Below, piece by piece: positions 7,595 through 16,971 of a stretch of DNA of 40,329 nucleotides. Position numbers and translations under genes: made by a program. Source of the stretch: Lachnospiraceae bacterium (GTDB lineage: Bacteria; Bacillota; Clostridia; Lachnospirales; Lachnospiraceae); the NCBI GenBank assembly GCA_024680055.1, contig JAILCP010000068.1, positions 1-40,329 of the forward strand, in the 5' to 3' direction. A model generated the notes under the pieces. It searched no databases. It worked only from the letters and a program-made list of their open reading frames with translations, and was not told where the DNA came from. The first letter of the stretch is position 1. Each line of letters begins with the position of its first letter.

Positions 7595-9320
7595 CGTCAT
7601 CTCCTCCCTTCATCTGAGAATCATATACTTCTTTGTATATCTTATTTCCCGCATACAATTCTTCGTGGGTTCCCACGCCGGCAATCTTGCCTTCGTCAAG
7701 AACCACAATCTTGTCTGCATCCTGTACCGATGAAATTCGCTGAGCAATAATCAGCTTTGTGGTATTAGGAATTTCATTGGCAAAAGCAGATCGAATCATT
7801 GCATCGGTTTTCATATCCACTGCACTGGTGGAATCGTCCAAAATAAGAATCTTCGGCTTTTTCAGCAAAGCTCTTGCAATACAAAGTCTCTGCTTCTGAC
7901 CGCCGGATACATTAGTTCCACCCTGCTCGATTTTACTTTCGTAGCCCAACTCAAATCCATCAATAAATTCATCTGCTCTGGCAAGTTCACAGGCATGACG
8001 AATTTCTTCCTCTGTGGCGTTTGCGTCTCCCCAGCGCATGTTGCTGTTGATGGTACCGGAAAACAGTTCGTTTTTCTGAAGCACCATGGATACCTGATCA
8101 CGAAGGGCTGTTAAGTCCAACTCTCGAACATCCACACCGCCCACATAAACAGCGCCGTGACTTACGTCATAAAGTCTTGGAATCAGCTGCACCAGGGTGG
8201 ATTTACTGCTTCCTGTTCCACCTAAAATACCAACGGTTTCACCGGATGCAATTTCAAGGTTAATATGTTCCAAAACGTCTTTATCGTCTCCACCCTTATA
8301 TGCAAAACTTACGTCTTCAAAACGAATGGATCCGTCTTTGATTTCTTTTATAGGATTCTCACAATTTTCAATTGTGGTTTTTTCATCTAAAACTTCAACA
8401 ATACGCTCTGCAGATGCCATGGACATTACCACCATAACAAGTATCATGGAGATCATGATAAGGCTCATCATAACCTGCAAAGCATAGGTAAATAACGTAG
8501 TTAAATTACCGATTTCCATTTCTCCGTTTACGATAAAATGGCCACCCAAAAGGCTATCGATAATAATCACACCAAATACAATAACAGTCATCAGCGGCAT
8601 TGGAAGAATTACAATCTTCTCCGCAGATTTGGAAAAGTCCATTAACTTCTCTGCCACCTTGTTAAATTTTTCAATTTCCCGATCTTCCCTTACGTACGCT
8701 TTTACCGTACGAATATTCAACAAATTTTCCTGTACGTCATTGTTCAAATGATCGTACTCTTTAAACATTTTCTTAAAATACACATGGGCGTTTTTTATAA
8801 CAAAAAACATTACCAAAGCCATAATCGGAATGGCAATTAAAAATACGCTTCCAAGTCTTGGCTCCAAAACAAAGCTCATTACCAGAGCAAAGATCATCAT
8901 TAACGGTGCTCTTACAAGGCTTCGAATCACCATCTGGAAGGAGTTTTGAATACTGTTCACATCTGTAGTCAATCTGGTAATCAGACTGGAAGATGAAAAC
9001 TTATCAATGTTTTCAAAGGAAAATGTCTGAACCCTTGCAAATAATGCCCTTCTCAAATTTCTGGCCAGTCCCGTAGAGGCGATTGCCGCATGTGTTCCCG
9101 ACATGGTTCCGCAAAAAAGGCCGATCAATACCATGACCAGCATCATAACTCCCATTTTAATTACGTAATCATAATCTCCCTTTTGTATTCCGTTGTTAAT
9201 AAGAAAAGCCATAAGATACGGAATAAACACATCCATGGCCACTTCGCCAATCATGAACACCGGAGAAAGTATCATATTTTTCTTATACTCTCCAATGTGT
9301 CCCATTAATTTTTTAACCAT
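7584..9320 (-). CDS. ABC exporter half-transporter, subunit with degenerate ATPase residues
   Basis: The first gene of the exporter pair, 578 residues. Membrane helices fill about residues 15-300. The nucleotide-binding domain has Walker A GGTGSSKST (around residue 365) and a normal VSGGQ signature. Its Walker B ends in DDSTSAVD, so Asp replaces the catalytic Glu, and the switch position reads IAQRISS, with Gln in place of His. These two losses mark the non-hydrolysing site of asymmetric exporters, so the protein should work only as a heterodimer with the overlapping downstream gene. The groL terminator's U-tract abuts its AGGAGG ribosome binding site. It may therefore receive read-through from the heat-shock operon. 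Confidence 0.92.
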   Translation of the reverse strand: MVKKLMGHIGEYKKNMILSPVFMIGEVAMDVFIPYLMAFLINNGIQKGDYDYVIKMGVMMLVMVLIGLFCGTMSGTHAAIASTGLARNLRRALFARVQTFSFENIDKFSSSSLITRLTTDVNSIQNSFQMVIRSLVRAPLMMIFALVMSFVLEPRLGSVFLIAIPIMALVMFFVIKNAHVYFKKMFKEYDHLNNDVQENLLNIRTVKAYVREDREIEKFNKVAEKLMDFSKSAEKIVILPMPLMTVIVFGVIIIDSLLGGHFIVNGEMEIGNLTTLFTYALQVMMSLIMISMILVMVVMSMASAERIVEVLDEKTTIENCENPIKEIKDGSIRFEDVSFAYKGGDDKDVLEHINLEIASGETVGILGGTGSSKSTLVQLIPRLYDVSHGAVYVGGVDVRELDLTALRDQVSMVLQKNELFSGTINSNMRWGDANATEEEIRHACELARADEFIDGFELGYESKIEQGGTNVSGGQKQRLCIARALLKKPKILILDDSTSAVDMKTDAMIRSAFANEIPNTTKLIIAQRISSVQDADKIVVLDEGKIAGVGTHEELYAGNKIYKEVYDSQMKGGDDDAA

Positions 9321-9332
9321 TCAATTCCTCCT

Positions 9333-9376
9333 AAAAAAAAGGGACCGGAGAAGCAAAATTGCATTCTCTCCGGTCG
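9333..9376 (-). terminator. Intrinsic terminator after groL
   Basis: Minus-strand hairpin with a GACCGGAGA/TCTCCGGTC stem (9343-9375) and eight U residues (9333-9340). The AGGAGG ribosome binding site of the ABC exporter gene begins at the very next base (9332-9327). Confidence 0.92.
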
Positions 9377-9390
9377 ACTTTATTATTCAG

Positions 9391-11019
<1,629 letters not shown>

Positions 11020-11033
11020 TTAAGCCTCCTAAC

Positions 11034-11318
11034 TTATTTCAAAATTGCTAAAATGTCATTCTGTTTTACAACGATATATGGCTCTTTTTCCACAACCACA
11101 TCGGTTCCTGAGTATTTAGAGAAAATAACCTTATCTCCAACGCTCACTTCCATTTTAACTTCTTTTCCGTCTATAATTCCTCCAGGACCTACTGCAATTA
11201 CTTCTGCCTGCTGAGGTTTTTCTTTATTCTGTCCCGGAAGTACAATTCCGGATGCAGTTGTTTCTTCTTCTACTAACTGTTTTAATACGACTTTGTCTCC
11301 TAATGGTACTAATTTCAT
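11034..11318 (-). CDS. groS: Co-chaperonin GroES (Hsp10)
   Basis: The heptameric lid of the GroEL chamber, 94 residues as expected. The N-terminal MKLVPLGDKVVLK and the mobile loop region (EETTASGIVLPGQNKEKPQ, about 17-35) are typical, as is the C-terminal YIVVKQNDILAIL strand. It is the first gene of the groS-groL operon. The ATG is preceded by an AGGAGG-type site. Expression is likely repressed by HrcA at the CIRCE element 36 bases upstream. Confidence 0.98.
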   Translation of the reverse strand: MKLVPLGDKVVLKQLVEEETTASGIVLPGQNKEKPQQAEVIAVGPGGIIDGKEVKMEVSVGDKVIFSKYSGTDVVVEKEPYIVVKQNDILAILK

Positions 11319-11353
11319 ACGACGTTCCTCCTGTCTTCAATCTCCCTTTAGTA

Positions 11354-11380
11354 TTAGCACTCACTTCGATTGAGTGCTAA
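11354..11380 (-). promoter_or_regulatory. CIRCE operator (HrcA binding site)
   Basis: A perfect CIRCE inverted repeat: TTAGCACTC, nine-base spacer, GAGTGCTAA. It lies just downstream of the groESL -10 element, where bound HrcA blocks transcription in the absence of heat stress. hrcA itself is not in the window. Confidence 0.98.
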
Positions 11381-11391
11381 CCGATAGTCTT

Positions 11392-11420
11392 ATCATAGTA
11401 ATTTCATAGTGTATATGCAA
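11392..11420 (-). promoter_or_regulatory. Sigma-A promoter of groS-groL
   Basis: On the minus strand TTGCAT (11415-11420) and TATGAT (11392-11397) have the optimal 17-base spacing and lie 11 bases before the CIRCE element. Transcription should start at about 11385, just upstream of the operator. Confidence 0.9.
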
Positions 11421-11437
11421 CCGAATATATATCGGTT
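11419..11437. repeat. 19-bp palindrome overlapping the groESL -35 box
   Basis: AACCGA and TCGGTT arms flank ATATATA. The palindrome touches the last two bases of the -35 hexamer. It is placed like a second operator, but no known regulator is assigned. Confidence 0.6.
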
Positions 11438-11445
11438 CAACCGCA

Positions 11446-11481
11446 TAAAAACGAGTATTTACTCTTAAATACTCGTTTTTT
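11446..11481. terminator. Intrinsic terminator after the CPBP protease gene
   Basis: A hairpin of ACGAGTATTT (11451-11460) and AAATACTCGT (11467-11476) has a U-tract on both strands: five on the minus strand, six on the plus. The functional direction is minus, ending the CPBP/kinase transcript before the groESL promoter. Confidence 0.85.
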
Positions 11482-11523
11482 CTCTCATTTTCTTATATTA
11501 AAACTTTTCCATGGTCTAAAAAA

Positions 11524-12264
11524 CTAGACTTTTTTCCATTTTACAAGCAATATTACCGCCACAATGCATGCAATACAACCACTGATTGCCTGAGTCGTTA
11601 CGGTGGCTGCAAAATAGCGATGTAAATGATACCAGTCAAACAATAACACAACCACATTGGCCGCCGCATGTCCGATAATACAGGTGTATAACTGGCCTGT
11701 TTTATCGTAAATATAGGCAAAAGCCACACCCAGTATACCTGCATACAAAAACTGTGGTAGATTGTAATGGAACAATCCGAAAATTGCAGCGGATAAGCCA
11801 ATGGCCACCCATTTATTCAGCACAATTTTAAAATTACCAAATACAATTCCCCGGTATACCACCTCTTCCAAAATCGGTGCGATTACACCTACTGCAATCA
11901 AACGCCAGATTCTCGGTCCTTTGTTAAAATCGCTGGTAACCTGTCCAAATCCAACCGAAATCTCCTTAATGTTTAAAAGATCAATCAGATAGTTTAGTCC
12001 AATTGCCAAAAGTGCACAAACACCTACAATAATCAGTAAATCCGTCAAAAGATGATTCAACTTTCCCCGCTTTGTGGCCACCTTTGCATAAAAGGAATAC
12101 ATGGGTAAAATACAAATTACCATGGATGCAGCATTCAAAAGCATAGGTGAATACTCCTCAATGGGGGTAAACTGACGTAACAATGTTCCTATTATGGATA
12201 TGAGAACCGTATATAAAATCACCGGATATATGCCTTCCCATACGTGTCTCGCCATTTTTGTCAT
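11524..12264 (-). CDS. CPBP family intramembrane glutamic protease (Abi/CAAX-like)
   Basis: A 246-residue polytopic membrane protein with about seven hydrophobic segments. The CPBP motifs are present: EEVVYR with E133/E134 and R138, and FGLFH with H166, in adjacent helices where the Rce1-type active site forms. A further Asn-rich helix (HAAANVVV) follows. Bacterial members include bacteriocin-immunity proteins and anti-sigma-factor proteases, and the substrate cannot be predicted. It lies 33 bases downstream of the hybrid kinase gene and is probably co-transcribed with it, followed by a terminator. Confidence 0.85.
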   Translation of the reverse strand: MTKMARHVWEGIYPVILYTVLISIIGTLLRQFTPIEEYSPMLLNAASMVICILPMYSFYAKVATKRGKLNHLLTDLLIIVGVCALLAIGLNYLIDLLNIKEISVGFGQVTSDFNKGPRIWRLIAVGVIAPILEEVVYRGIVFGNFKIVLNKWVAIGLSAAIFGLFHYNLPQFLYAGILGVAFAYIYDKTGQLYTCIIGHAAANVVVLLFDWYHLHRYFAATVTTQAISGCIACIVAVILLVKWKKV

Positions 12265-12297
12265 AGTTCTTCCTGCCTTACATTTTAGTAAGTATGA

Positions 12298-14727
12298 TTA
12301 CTTCACAGACGCTATAATCGCCTTGGTTTCTTCCAATACTTCCGCGTACAATTCTAACAGTTCGTTGACATGTTCGTCAACAAAAGAAAGGCGATCTTCT
12401 TTTACCGCAAATTCATGCTCCTTTGCCATGGCGGATAAATCCATACAGCAGACACCGGCCATTGCACTTTTTAATCCATGAACCTCGATCTCATAATTGG
12501 TATAATCTTTTTCCTTCTGAAGTTTCTCGATCAAAGGAAGCTTTTCCGCTCCTTCTTCCAAAACAGTTTCCAGAATGTCGTAGTATATTTCCTCCATTCC
12601 TCCCACTGCTTCAATTCCTTCTTTTACATTGTAATGTTTCCATTGTTCCATCTTGCTCATCTCCTCCCGATTGTCACACTCGCTGCTTTGATTTGCAGGT
12701 AACTGCAGTTCTTTTGGCAGCCACTTACGAAGCACCTCATCCAGCTGCTGCAGTTCCAACGGTTTTGAAAGGTAATCGTCCATACCGTTTGCCAAAAACA
12801 TTTTCTCAACGCCCATAATGGCATTGGCTGTCAATACCACAATCACACTTTTCTTTTCTTTCTCTTTTTCATCATTTCGGATCACACCGGCAGTTTCCAC
12901 GCCGTCCATCTTTGGCATCATATGATCCATAAAAATAATATCAAATTCCTTGCCTTCTTCCAGAAGCTTTATACACTCCATTCCGCTTGTGGCAAAAGAT
13001 GTCTGGATTTGATACAAGGACAGCATACTTCCTGCCACCTTGAGATTCACCGCATTGTCATCCACCACCAGAACCTTGGCCTCCGGTGCCACAAAGGCTT
13101 CCCGTACCACTTTTTCTTCCCGCACAGTTTCCTTACGCTCTAATTTTGCCACCACGCCGGAAATGGTAAATGGCCTTGTTATGGTAATGATGGAATGATC
13201 CAACTGCTTGGCCATTTCAAACATACGCACCATAGCCACAAACTGTACCATTGGATAATCGTCCTTCACCCGAAGCACTTCCTCATGACACTGGTTGTAG
13301 TTATAGAACAAAAATGTCTTTTTTTCATCCAAATAAACCCGTAACCGTGTCACATCACGCAGCTTGGTTACCCGAACTCCCAGCTCATTGCAAATATTGA
13401 TCAGGCATTCTAAATAATACTTATTCGGCTCGCATATAACCACATGATACTCTTCCGGATGTTCTAACTGTACCCAAGGGGTTTCTTCTTCAATGCCCTG
13501 CATAATTTCAATGGTAACGGTGGTTCCTTTTCCGTATTCACTTTCGATTTCAATGCCGCCGTCCATGGATTGGCAAAGCTGTTTTGTAATTGCAAGGCCC
13601 AGTCCCGTGCCCTCAATATTTTTATTCCGTTTGGTATCTGCCTGAGAAAAAGCCACAAACAGATTCTTTATATCTTCTTTTGGAATACCCTTTCCGGTAT
13701 CTTCCACAATAATTTTTAATTTGATTTTGTCAGCATCCCTTGCTTCACCCATAACAGAAAGTCGAATGCGGCCACGCCTGGTATGTTTTACCGAATTGCT
13801 CAGCACATTAATTAAAATCTGCTTTACACGGCCCTCATCACCGTATAATTTTGCCGGTAATTTTGGATCTGCCTCCACCACAAAAGAAACGGAGGTTTCT
13901 TTCAGTCTGGTTTCGATAATATTGGAAACATCCTGAATCAAAGAATCCACCATATAAGGCTCCGGTAAGATTTCCATTTTACCTGCATCGATTTTACTGA
14001 AATCCAGGATATCGTTGATAATTCCCACCAGGGACTTGGATGCATTGTGAATGGTATTGATATACTCTTTGGTACTATCCTTCATGTCTTCCATCAGCAG
14101 CAATTCACTCATTCCCACAATGGCATTCATCGGCGTTCTGATTTCGTGACTCATGTTCGCCAAAAACGTGGTTTTGCTTCTGCTGGCAGACAAGGCTTCC
14201 CTTGTGGTTTTTTCCAGTTCTTTTCGGGATTTATATGCACTCGCAGCCATAAGATATAACACAAGAATGGCCAGAAATGTAATAAAAATGCCAAGATAAA
14301 AAATAGATAAGGCAGTACTTGGACACCAGCTTGCATCCTGATACACCATAACTCCTGATATAATAAAGAACACAATAGAAATAAAAAATTGCACCCTTAA
14401 GGCAATAACCTCAAAGAGCATGGAAGTCATAACAAAAAAGGTTAAAATGGTCAACGGAAACAACGAAAAGGAATGTACCATAATTGGCATGTACACAATA
14501 AAGGCACTTGCCACAACCACAAAAATAATCTGTTCCACCAACGTTGGCACGTACTTTCCAAAGAAACAAAGCATTATCACCGGAACATAAAAACAAAGGG
14601 CACAGATCAAGGTGTCCTTCCAGAATTTTCCGGAGAACTTCCAATCAACGAACCCTATATGTAACAGTATTCCAAATAAATATTCTATCAGCCATAGCTG
14701 CTCCACTCTTTTTCTGGATAATTGCAT
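12298..14727 (-). CDS. Membrane hybrid histidine kinase with pseudo-receiver, receiver and HPt domains
   Basis: An 809-residue multistep phosphorelay sensor. Residues about 10-165 hold six or so membrane helices with little extracellular sequence. The HisKA domain carries the phosphorylated H194 (MSHEIRTPMN), and an HATPase domain with N, G1 and G2 boxes (DTGKGIP, GTGLGLAI) spans about 290-410. A degenerate receiver-like segment (about 425-540) lacks the acceptor Asp. A true receiver (about 570-690) has VVDDN and the acceptor Asp in FMDHMMP. The C-terminal HPt domain has H750 in the HGLKSA motif. No partner regulator is adjacent, so its output is probably encoded elsewhere. The start has a modest GGGGAAGA site. 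Confidence 0.92.
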   Translation of the reverse strand: MQLSRKRVEQLWLIEYLFGILLHIGFVDWKFSGKFWKDTLICALCFYVPVIMLCFFGKYVPTLVEQIIFVVVASAFIVYMPIMVHSFSLFPLTILTFFVMTSMLFEVIALRVQFFISIVFFIISGVMVYQDASWCPSTALSIFYLGIFITFLAILVLYLMAASAYKSRKELEKTTREALSASRSKTTFLANMSHEIRTPMNAIVGMSELLLMEDMKDSTKEYINTIHNASKSLVGIINDILDFSKIDAGKMEILPEPYMVDSLIQDVSNIIETRLKETSVSFVVEADPKLPAKLYGDEGRVKQILINVLSNSVKHTRRGRIRLSVMGEARDADKIKLKIIVEDTGKGIPKEDIKNLFVAFSQADTKRNKNIEGTGLGLAITKQLCQSMDGGIEIESEYGKGTTVTIEIMQGIEEETPWVQLEHPEEYHVVICEPNKYYLECLINICNELGVRVTKLRDVTRLRVYLDEKKTFLFYNYNQCHEEVLRVKDDYPMVQFVAMVRMFEMAKQLDHSIITITRPFTISGVVAKLERKETVREEKVVREAFVAPEAKVLVVDDNAVNLKVAGSMLSLYQIQTSFATSGMECIKLLEEGKEFDIIFMDHMMPKMDGVETAGVIRNDEKEKEKKSVIVVLTANAIMGVEKMFLANGMDDYLSKPLELQQLDEVLRKWLPKELQLPANQSSECDNREEMSKMEQWKHYNVKEGIEAVGGMEEIYYDILETVLEEGAEKLPLIEKLQKEKDYTNYEIEVHGLKSAMAGVCCMDLSAMAKEHEFAVKEDRLSFVDEHVNELLELYAEVLEETKAIIASVK

Positions 14728-14802
14728 AATCTCTTCCCCAATGTGTTTGATTAAAATTCTATTGGAGAATTATAGCACGATTCTTTTTCTACTTCGTGTT
14801 TT

Positions 14803-15657
14803 TTAATGATTGTTCAAAAAACTTTCAGACTTGGGACTTTGCAATTCTTCGTACATTTCCAGCATGGATTTATGCGTAATCGGATGTACGTAATACGGTG
14901 CGATTTCGCACATTGGCTTTAATACAAACTCCCTGTTTTTCATATCCACATGAGGAATCAAAAGATCCCTGGACTGGTAAATTTCATGATCGTAAAAAAT
15001 AATATCCAGATCCAAAGTTCTAGGTCCCCAGTGTACCTCTCTCTTTCTGTCTGCCAAATCTTCAATATGATGTAATACCAATAACAATTCTTCCGGCATC
15101 ATTAAGGTATCCACTTCCATGCAGGCATTTAAAAAGTCTTCCTGCTCCACCCCGCCGTAAGGTTTACTTACCATAAAATTGGATACTGCCACTACTTTGC
15201 AGCCCTGAATTCCGCTTAATTCATCTATGGCATTTTTCAAATAGGCTGCCCTGTTTCCCATGTTGGACCCTAAGGCAATATAGGCTTTGTGCCATTGTCT
15301 TGTAATGGAAACCGATACGGTATCAAGAGGCAAACCAATGGGAGCCCATGGTTTACTTACCGTCATATCAATCCTTTTAATGACATCATTCGTCATTAAA
15401 AGATGGGCGGTTAAATGCTCCGCTGCCGCCTCAATCAGCTGATAGGTATTTTTCTGAAAGAAGCTGGTGATTTCTTTACATATCTGTGCATAATTTACGC
15501 TTTTACTCAAATCGTCCTCAAGTCCTGCTTCTCTTGTATCCAAATACAATCTGGCAGATATTCCGAATTTTTGTCCAAGGGAATTCTCCTCCTTCAGCAC
15601 ACCGTGATGTCCAAATACCACAAGGTTATTTATATCAATATAGTCATTGTGTTCCAT
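14803..15657 (-). CDS. folK: Bifunctional dihydroneopterin aldolase / HPPK (FolB-FolK fusion)
   Basis: A 284-residue fusion catalysing two consecutive folate steps. Residues about 1-118 are FolB, which cleaves dihydroneopterin to 6-hydroxymethyl-dihydropterin and glycolaldehyde. The catalytic segment includes YAQICKEI and the LIEAAAEHL helix with its Glu. Residues about 125-284 are FolK, which adds pyrophosphate from ATP. Its signature ALGSNMGNR and the metal/substrate motif WGPRTLDLDI are intact. It is the last gene of the parE-parC-folC-HD-folP operon, one base after folP, and its ribosome binding site lies inside folP. Confidence 0.95.
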   Translation of the reverse strand: MEHNDYIDINNLVVFGHHGVLKEENSLGQKFGISARLYLDTREAGLEDDLSKSVNYAQICKEITSFFQKNTYQLIEAAAEHLTAHLLMTNDVIKRIDMTVSKPWAPIGLPLDTVSVSITRQWHKAYIALGSNMGNRAAYLKNAIDELSGIQGCKVVAVSNFMVSKPYGGVEQEDFLNACMEVDTLMMPEELLLVLHHIEDLADRKREVHWGPRTLDLDIIFYDHEIYQSRDLLIPHVDMKNREFVLKPMCEIAPYYVHPITHKSMLEMYEELQSPKSESFLNNH

Positions 15658-15658
15658 C

Positions 15659-16486
15659 TTAAGCTTCTTCCTTCCTGCCCTTTAAAATGGCTTCCATCAT
15701 ATCAATGGCCCGTTTGTTTTCTATTACATCATGAACCCTTACAAACTCACATCCTGCCATTACACCCACACAGGTGGTTGCTATGGTTCCTTCCAATCGA
15801 TGTTCCTTATCTTCATCCAAAGTAATTCCAATCACCGACTTATTTGAAGTTGCCAAAAGTACCGGATACCCAAGTTCTTTTAATCTATGCACTTCACGGA
15901 TTACTTCCAGATTCTGCTCATAGCTTTTGGCAAACCCCACGCCCGGGTCCAGTATGATATTTTCTTTCTTTACACCGGCCTCTAATGCAATGCGGATGGA
16001 CTCCTGCAAGTCCTTTAACACATCTTCCATAAAGTTTTGGTATTCAGCATTTTCTCTGTTGTGCATGATTACCACCGGCACCTGATATTTTGCCGCCACC
16101 TGTGCCATGTTGGAATCTTTTTTCAATCCCCACACGTCATTGATAATGTCTGCACCGGCAAGAATGGCTTCTTCTGCGGTTTTTGCATGATAGGTGTCCA
16201 CAGATACCAAAATATCATAGGTTTCTTTAATGGCTTTGATTACCGGAACCACCCTTTGAATTTCCTCCTCAACGGTGATTTTTACATATCCCGGTCTTGT
16301 GGATTCTCCACCCACATCTATAATTACCGCGCCCTCTTTGATCATTTCTCCGGCTCGTTTTACCGCATTTTCAAGGGTATTGTACTTGCCTCCGTCAAAA
16401 AAAGAATCCGGGGTTACGTTTAAAATGCCCATAATTTCTGTCTTTTTGGTTCCCAATTCTCTGTCTTTGATCTTCATGTCTACCAT
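15659..16486 (-). CDS. folP: Dihydropteroate synthase
   Basis: It condenses hydroxymethyl-dihydropterin pyrophosphate with p-aminobenzoate and is the sulfonamide target. The TIM-barrel protein is 275 residues. The signatures GILNVTPDSFFDGG (about 19-32) and IDVGGESTRPG (about 56-66) are complete. The pterin-binding lysine and arginine appear to be in the later SNKSVIG and VRVHDV segments. The first ATG is preferred because GGAGG lies 4 bases upstream. The gene overlaps the HD gene by 7 bases, suggesting translational coupling. Confidence 0.96.
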   Translation of the reverse strand: MVDMKIKDRELGTKKTEIMGILNVTPDSFFDGGKYNTLENAVKRAGEMIKEGAVIIDVGGESTRPGYVKITVEEEIQRVVPVIKAIKETYDILVSVDTYHAKTAEEAILAGADIINDVWGLKKDSNMAQVAAKYQVPVVIMHNRENAEYQNFMEDVLKDLQESIRIALEAGVKKENIILDPGVGFAKSYEQNLEVIREVHRLKELGYPVLLATSNKSVIGITLDEDKEHRLEGTIATTCVGVMAGCEFVRVHDVIENKRAIDMMEAILKGRKEEA

Positions 16487-16971
16487 TGCACCTCCATGGT
16501 TCTTTTCTCCATCGGCCAGTTACATGTTCCGGCCGCTTTACAGGCAAAACAGTTTCTTGCCCTTTTATCCGCAAACCAGAAAAAGTTGTCCCTGGTAATT
16601 CCTTCCTTTGGCATAGGCGCATGTCCATGCTGGGCCACTTTTTCCAGAATAAGTTCTTGTTTTTCTTTTGGATAGTCAATTTGCGCTAAAAGTTCCTTTG
16701 CCAGGGTAACACCGCATTGCTTATGAGATACACCGGTAATGTACTCCTTCGCCCGTCCGATATCATGCAATAACCCGCAAAGGTACAAAAATTCCTTATC
16801 GTAGCCAAATCCTTTTTCCAAATTTATAATGTAGGCAATCCGTGCCACATCCAATAAATGGTTAAATCCATGATGACAGTAGATTCTGCTCTTTTCCATT
16901 TCATGAATTTCTCCCATGGTTTTCATATAAGTTTCATTACTAATCAGTCTGTTCACATATTCCATTGACAT
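16480..16971 (-). CDS. HD-domain phosphohydrolase with C-terminal cysteine cluster
   Basis: A 163-residue protein with an HD fold: H38, the H69-D70 pair in LLHDIGRAKEY and a distal D135 in FADKRAR form the expected divalent-metal site. After it comes a CxxC-x5-C cluster (C141, C144, C150) suggesting a structural zinc or Fe-S site. HD proteins hydrolyse phosphate esters of nucleotides and related compounds. Position within folate genes suggests a role in pterin metabolism, for example dephosphorylating a dihydroneopterin phosphate, but this is inference. The first ATG (AAGG just upstream) places its 5' end 32 bases inside folC. A later ATG at 16926 would remove this overlap. Confidence 0.85.
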   Translation of the reverse strand: MSMEYVNRLISNETYMKTMGEIHEMEKSRIYCHHGFNHLLDVARIAYIINLEKGFGYDKEFLYLCGLLHDIGRAKEYITGVSHKQCGVTLAKELLAQIDYPKEKQELILEKVAQHGHAPMPKEGITRDNFFWFADKRARNCFACKAAGTCNWPMEKRTMEVQW

